Origin: Brachypodium distachyon
Taxonomy: Eukaryota > Streptophyta > Magnoliopsida > Poales > Poaceae
Length of the DNA stretch: 64,000 nt
Assembly: GCF_000005505.3 (NCBI RefSeq)
Contig: NC_016134.3
Coordinates: 8,724,624-8,788,623, forward strand
Direction of reading: 5' to 3'
Made by a program: the position numbers and the translations under genes. Numbering within the stretch: position 1 is the stretch's first letter; every line of letters begins with the position of its first letter. Shown here piece after piece: positions 62,417-64,000 of the stretch. The notes beneath the pieces are model-generated. The model did not search any database. It saw nothing but the letters and a program-made list of their open reading frames with translations, and was not told where the DNA came from.

Positions 62417-64000
62417 TTACTGCCATGTTTTTGTTCCTGTCACGAAATGATGCATCCAAGAACAAAATGAAACAAAATATGAAATAAATTTAACTCGCAC
62501 AAATGAAAAACAGGTCTTGCCTCCTGACAGGAATGAGCTGTTGGCATTTGTGTCCAAGCTGTACGGCTCTCTTGTATACGACACGTACCAATCACTACTA
62601 CCGCCCCAGACTGAAATTCCCTTGCACTTGACACGCTCGATGTGGCTGAACTTGGCAAACTCCGGTCCAGATTTCCCTGCTGCTATGGTAGTGAGCAGCG
62701 TTAGGCCGCATCTTAGCTCCAAATGCCTCGGGTTCACATCTCTCAAGTATCCAGGGACTGTTTCCGTCTCGTCATTCTCAAGCGACAGCCTTTGCAGTGC
62801 AGGCACGTCCTTCATGGACTTCAGATTCGGGCATCTCGTGATGGTGAGCTTCTGCAGACTGGGGAGATTAGTGATACTCTCCAAGTCGGGGCAATCAACC
62901 ACTGTAAGCTCAACAACAGAAGGAAAGATCTCAAGGCAGCTGATCTGCTCGACATCCTCCATCACCAGCCTCTGCAGTGCAGGCACGTCTTTCAGTACCT
63001 TCAGCTTTGAACAATAGTTGATGGTGAGCTTCTGCACTTTAGGGAGATCAGTGATCCTCTCCATGTCAGGGCACCGATACACTGTAAGCTCAACAACAAA
63101 AGGGAAGTTCTCAAGGCAGCTGAGCTGCTTCACATCTTCTATGGATAACTTTCTCAAAGCTCTTGCATTGGAGGCAAGGCCAGGAGGAACACGCCCCGGT
63201 TTGCAATTCTCGAGCAAAAGCTCCTCCAAACGGGGCATGGCTTGCACTTTCTCCTCCCACTCCCACTCGTCCCATTCCACCATTCCTTTTAAGACCATCT
63301 TGTTTAACATCGGAAATGAAGCTGCGGCTGGCTGGGAGGGACGCAAGAATTCAGTTCCAACACGTTTGATGCATGGAGCGCGGTTGACCTTAAGCACCTG
63401 CAGACAGGGGAGATGGCACAACCCATCGGGAAGTTGGGTGCAACAAACTAGGTCGAACAGCAATAGAGACTTCAAGTTGTTCAGGGGCACCGTTGCTGTG
63501 GACATCATCCAACTCGGGAGTTTCTGGCCAAAATACCAGTAAATATCAATATTTTCAACACTGGACGGAGGGCAGAGCTCATTGAACACCTTCTCTATCC
63601 GTTGCTGCCCATCTTCATTCTGCTCCGGCCTCGGGGTGCAGTACAAGAGTAGGTTGATAAGATGTTTCTTCTCACTGATTTTAGCATTAGCAGCAGAAGA
63701 TGCATTCTCCAGTTGAACTAATCTCAGAAATCTAAGTAGGGAAAGAGGCCCCAACTCATCCAAACTGCACCAATCACCATCCATGAGAGCTGGAAACCCA
63801 CCTAGAATCCTCATATTTCGCAGACCGTGGAATCCTCTAGGTATCATAGTTAATTTGTTAGGAAGGTTGAGATATCTCAGCTGGCCAAGCTTCACAATGC
63901 TATCAGGAAGATGGACCAAATTTTTACAAGCATTAGTGTCAAGGTACTGCAAAAACTTCATCTTGCCAATGTTCTCTGGAAATGCAGATATACCAACATT
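62417..64000 (-). CDS. NLR resistance protein, LRR region (5' part beyond window)
   Basis: An open frame of 527 codons enters from the right edge (AFPENIGKMKFLQYLD) and ends at a stop at 62417-62419. It carries the leucine-rich repeats of a CC-NB-LRR immune receptor: HLPDSIVKLGQLRYLNLPNK, GLRNMRIL, LPDGLCHLPCLQVLKV, MPRLEELLLENC, and C-terminal repeats LTVYRCPDMERITDLPKVQK and LTVVDCPDLESITNLPSLQK. NLRs are cytoplasmic sensors of pathogen effectors, with the LRR giving specificity. No lesion is visible in this part, but the NB-ARC and coiled coil lie outside, so integrity cannot be judged. The last ~50 residues (FVRVKFISYFVSFCSWM...) do not look like LRR and may be derived from read-through of a former splice or stop site. 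Confidence 0.85.
   Translation of the reverse strand, partial: NVGISAFPENIGKMKFLQYLDTNACKNLVHLPDSIVKLGQLRYLNLPNKLTMIPRGFHGLRNMRILGGFPALMDGDWCSLDELGPLSLLRFLRLVQLENASSAANAKISEKKHLINLLLYCTPRPEQNEDGQQRIEKVFNELCPPSSVENIDIYWYFGQKLPSWMMSTATVPLNNLKSLLLFDLVCCTQLPDGLCHLPCLQVLKVNRAPCIKRVGTEFLRPSQPAAASFPMLNKMVLKGMVEWDEWEWEEKVQAMPRLEELLLENCKPGRVPPGLASNARALRKLSIEDVKQLSCLENFPFVVELTVYRCPDMERITDLPKVQKLTINYCSKLKVLKDVPALQRLVMEDVEQISCLEIFPSVVELTVVDCPDLESITNLPSLQKLTITRCPNLKSMKDVPALQRLSLENDETETVPGYLRDVNPRHLELRCGLTLLTTIAAGKSGPEFAKFSHIERVKCKGISVWGGSSDWYVSYTREPYSLDTNANSSFLSGGKTCFSFVRVKFISYFVSFCSWMHHFVTGTKTWQ

Overview
The window is nuclear DNA from a grass (Poaceae). Every convincing gene is an intron-split plant gene. 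The repeats are grass-typical: Stowaway elements with CTCCCTCC termini and TA duplications, Tourist-type elements with TAA duplications, Helitron ends finishing in CTAG, an Au-like SINE, an RTE-type LINE tail and a Copia LTR. I cannot name the species.

Layout. (1) 1-43 kb is a tandem cluster of four malectin-like LRR receptor kinases (LRR-I type), all on the minus strand: copy A (1-417, a fragment cut by the window edge), copy B (8.6-14.1 kb, broken), copy C (28.5-34.4 kb, broken) and copy D (36.0-42.8 kb). Copy D joins into one 903-codon frame over 13 exons and looks intact. A separate cytoplasmic-type kinase gene lies at 1.5-2.8 kb. (2) The gaps between copies are filled by nested mobile DNA. 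One Helitron carries a bifunctional-nuclease (BBD) gene fragment (to 7818). A 393-bp Helitron sits inside copy B. A third Helitron end (21203) follows fragments of a TDR-like bHLH gene and a chorein-type gene. A 1.16-kb segment between two AT microsatellites (16.3-17.5 kb) resembles a pararetrovirus or LTR promoter. A 6-kb Mutator-like element with 44-bp terminal inverted repeats holds a decayed FAR1-type transposase and splits an RNase H-like sequence (21.6-28.1 kb). (3) 43-64 kb is more ordinary: an R2R3-MYB gene of the MYB48/MYB59 type (46.1-47.0 kb), a second receptor-like kinase (49.6-52.9 kb), a SelH/Rdx-like gene (54.4-55.1 kb), two ALP1-like domesticated Harbinger transposase genes (56.6-57.6 and 60.4-61.4 kb; the second has a nonsense codon), and the LRR end of an NLR resistance gene running off the right edge.

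How it fits together. The kinases and the NLR suggest a defence or surveillance neighbourhood under birth-and-death evolution: one receptor is kept and three paralogues decay by deletion, frameshift, nonsense codons and transposon insertion. I did not find an undescribed multi-gene system. The best candidates for new biology are the chimeric Helitron cargo, the ALP1-like pair and the AT-flanked pararetrovirus-like segment. Exon borders come from comparing the tandem copies by eye and from splice consensus; no search was run.
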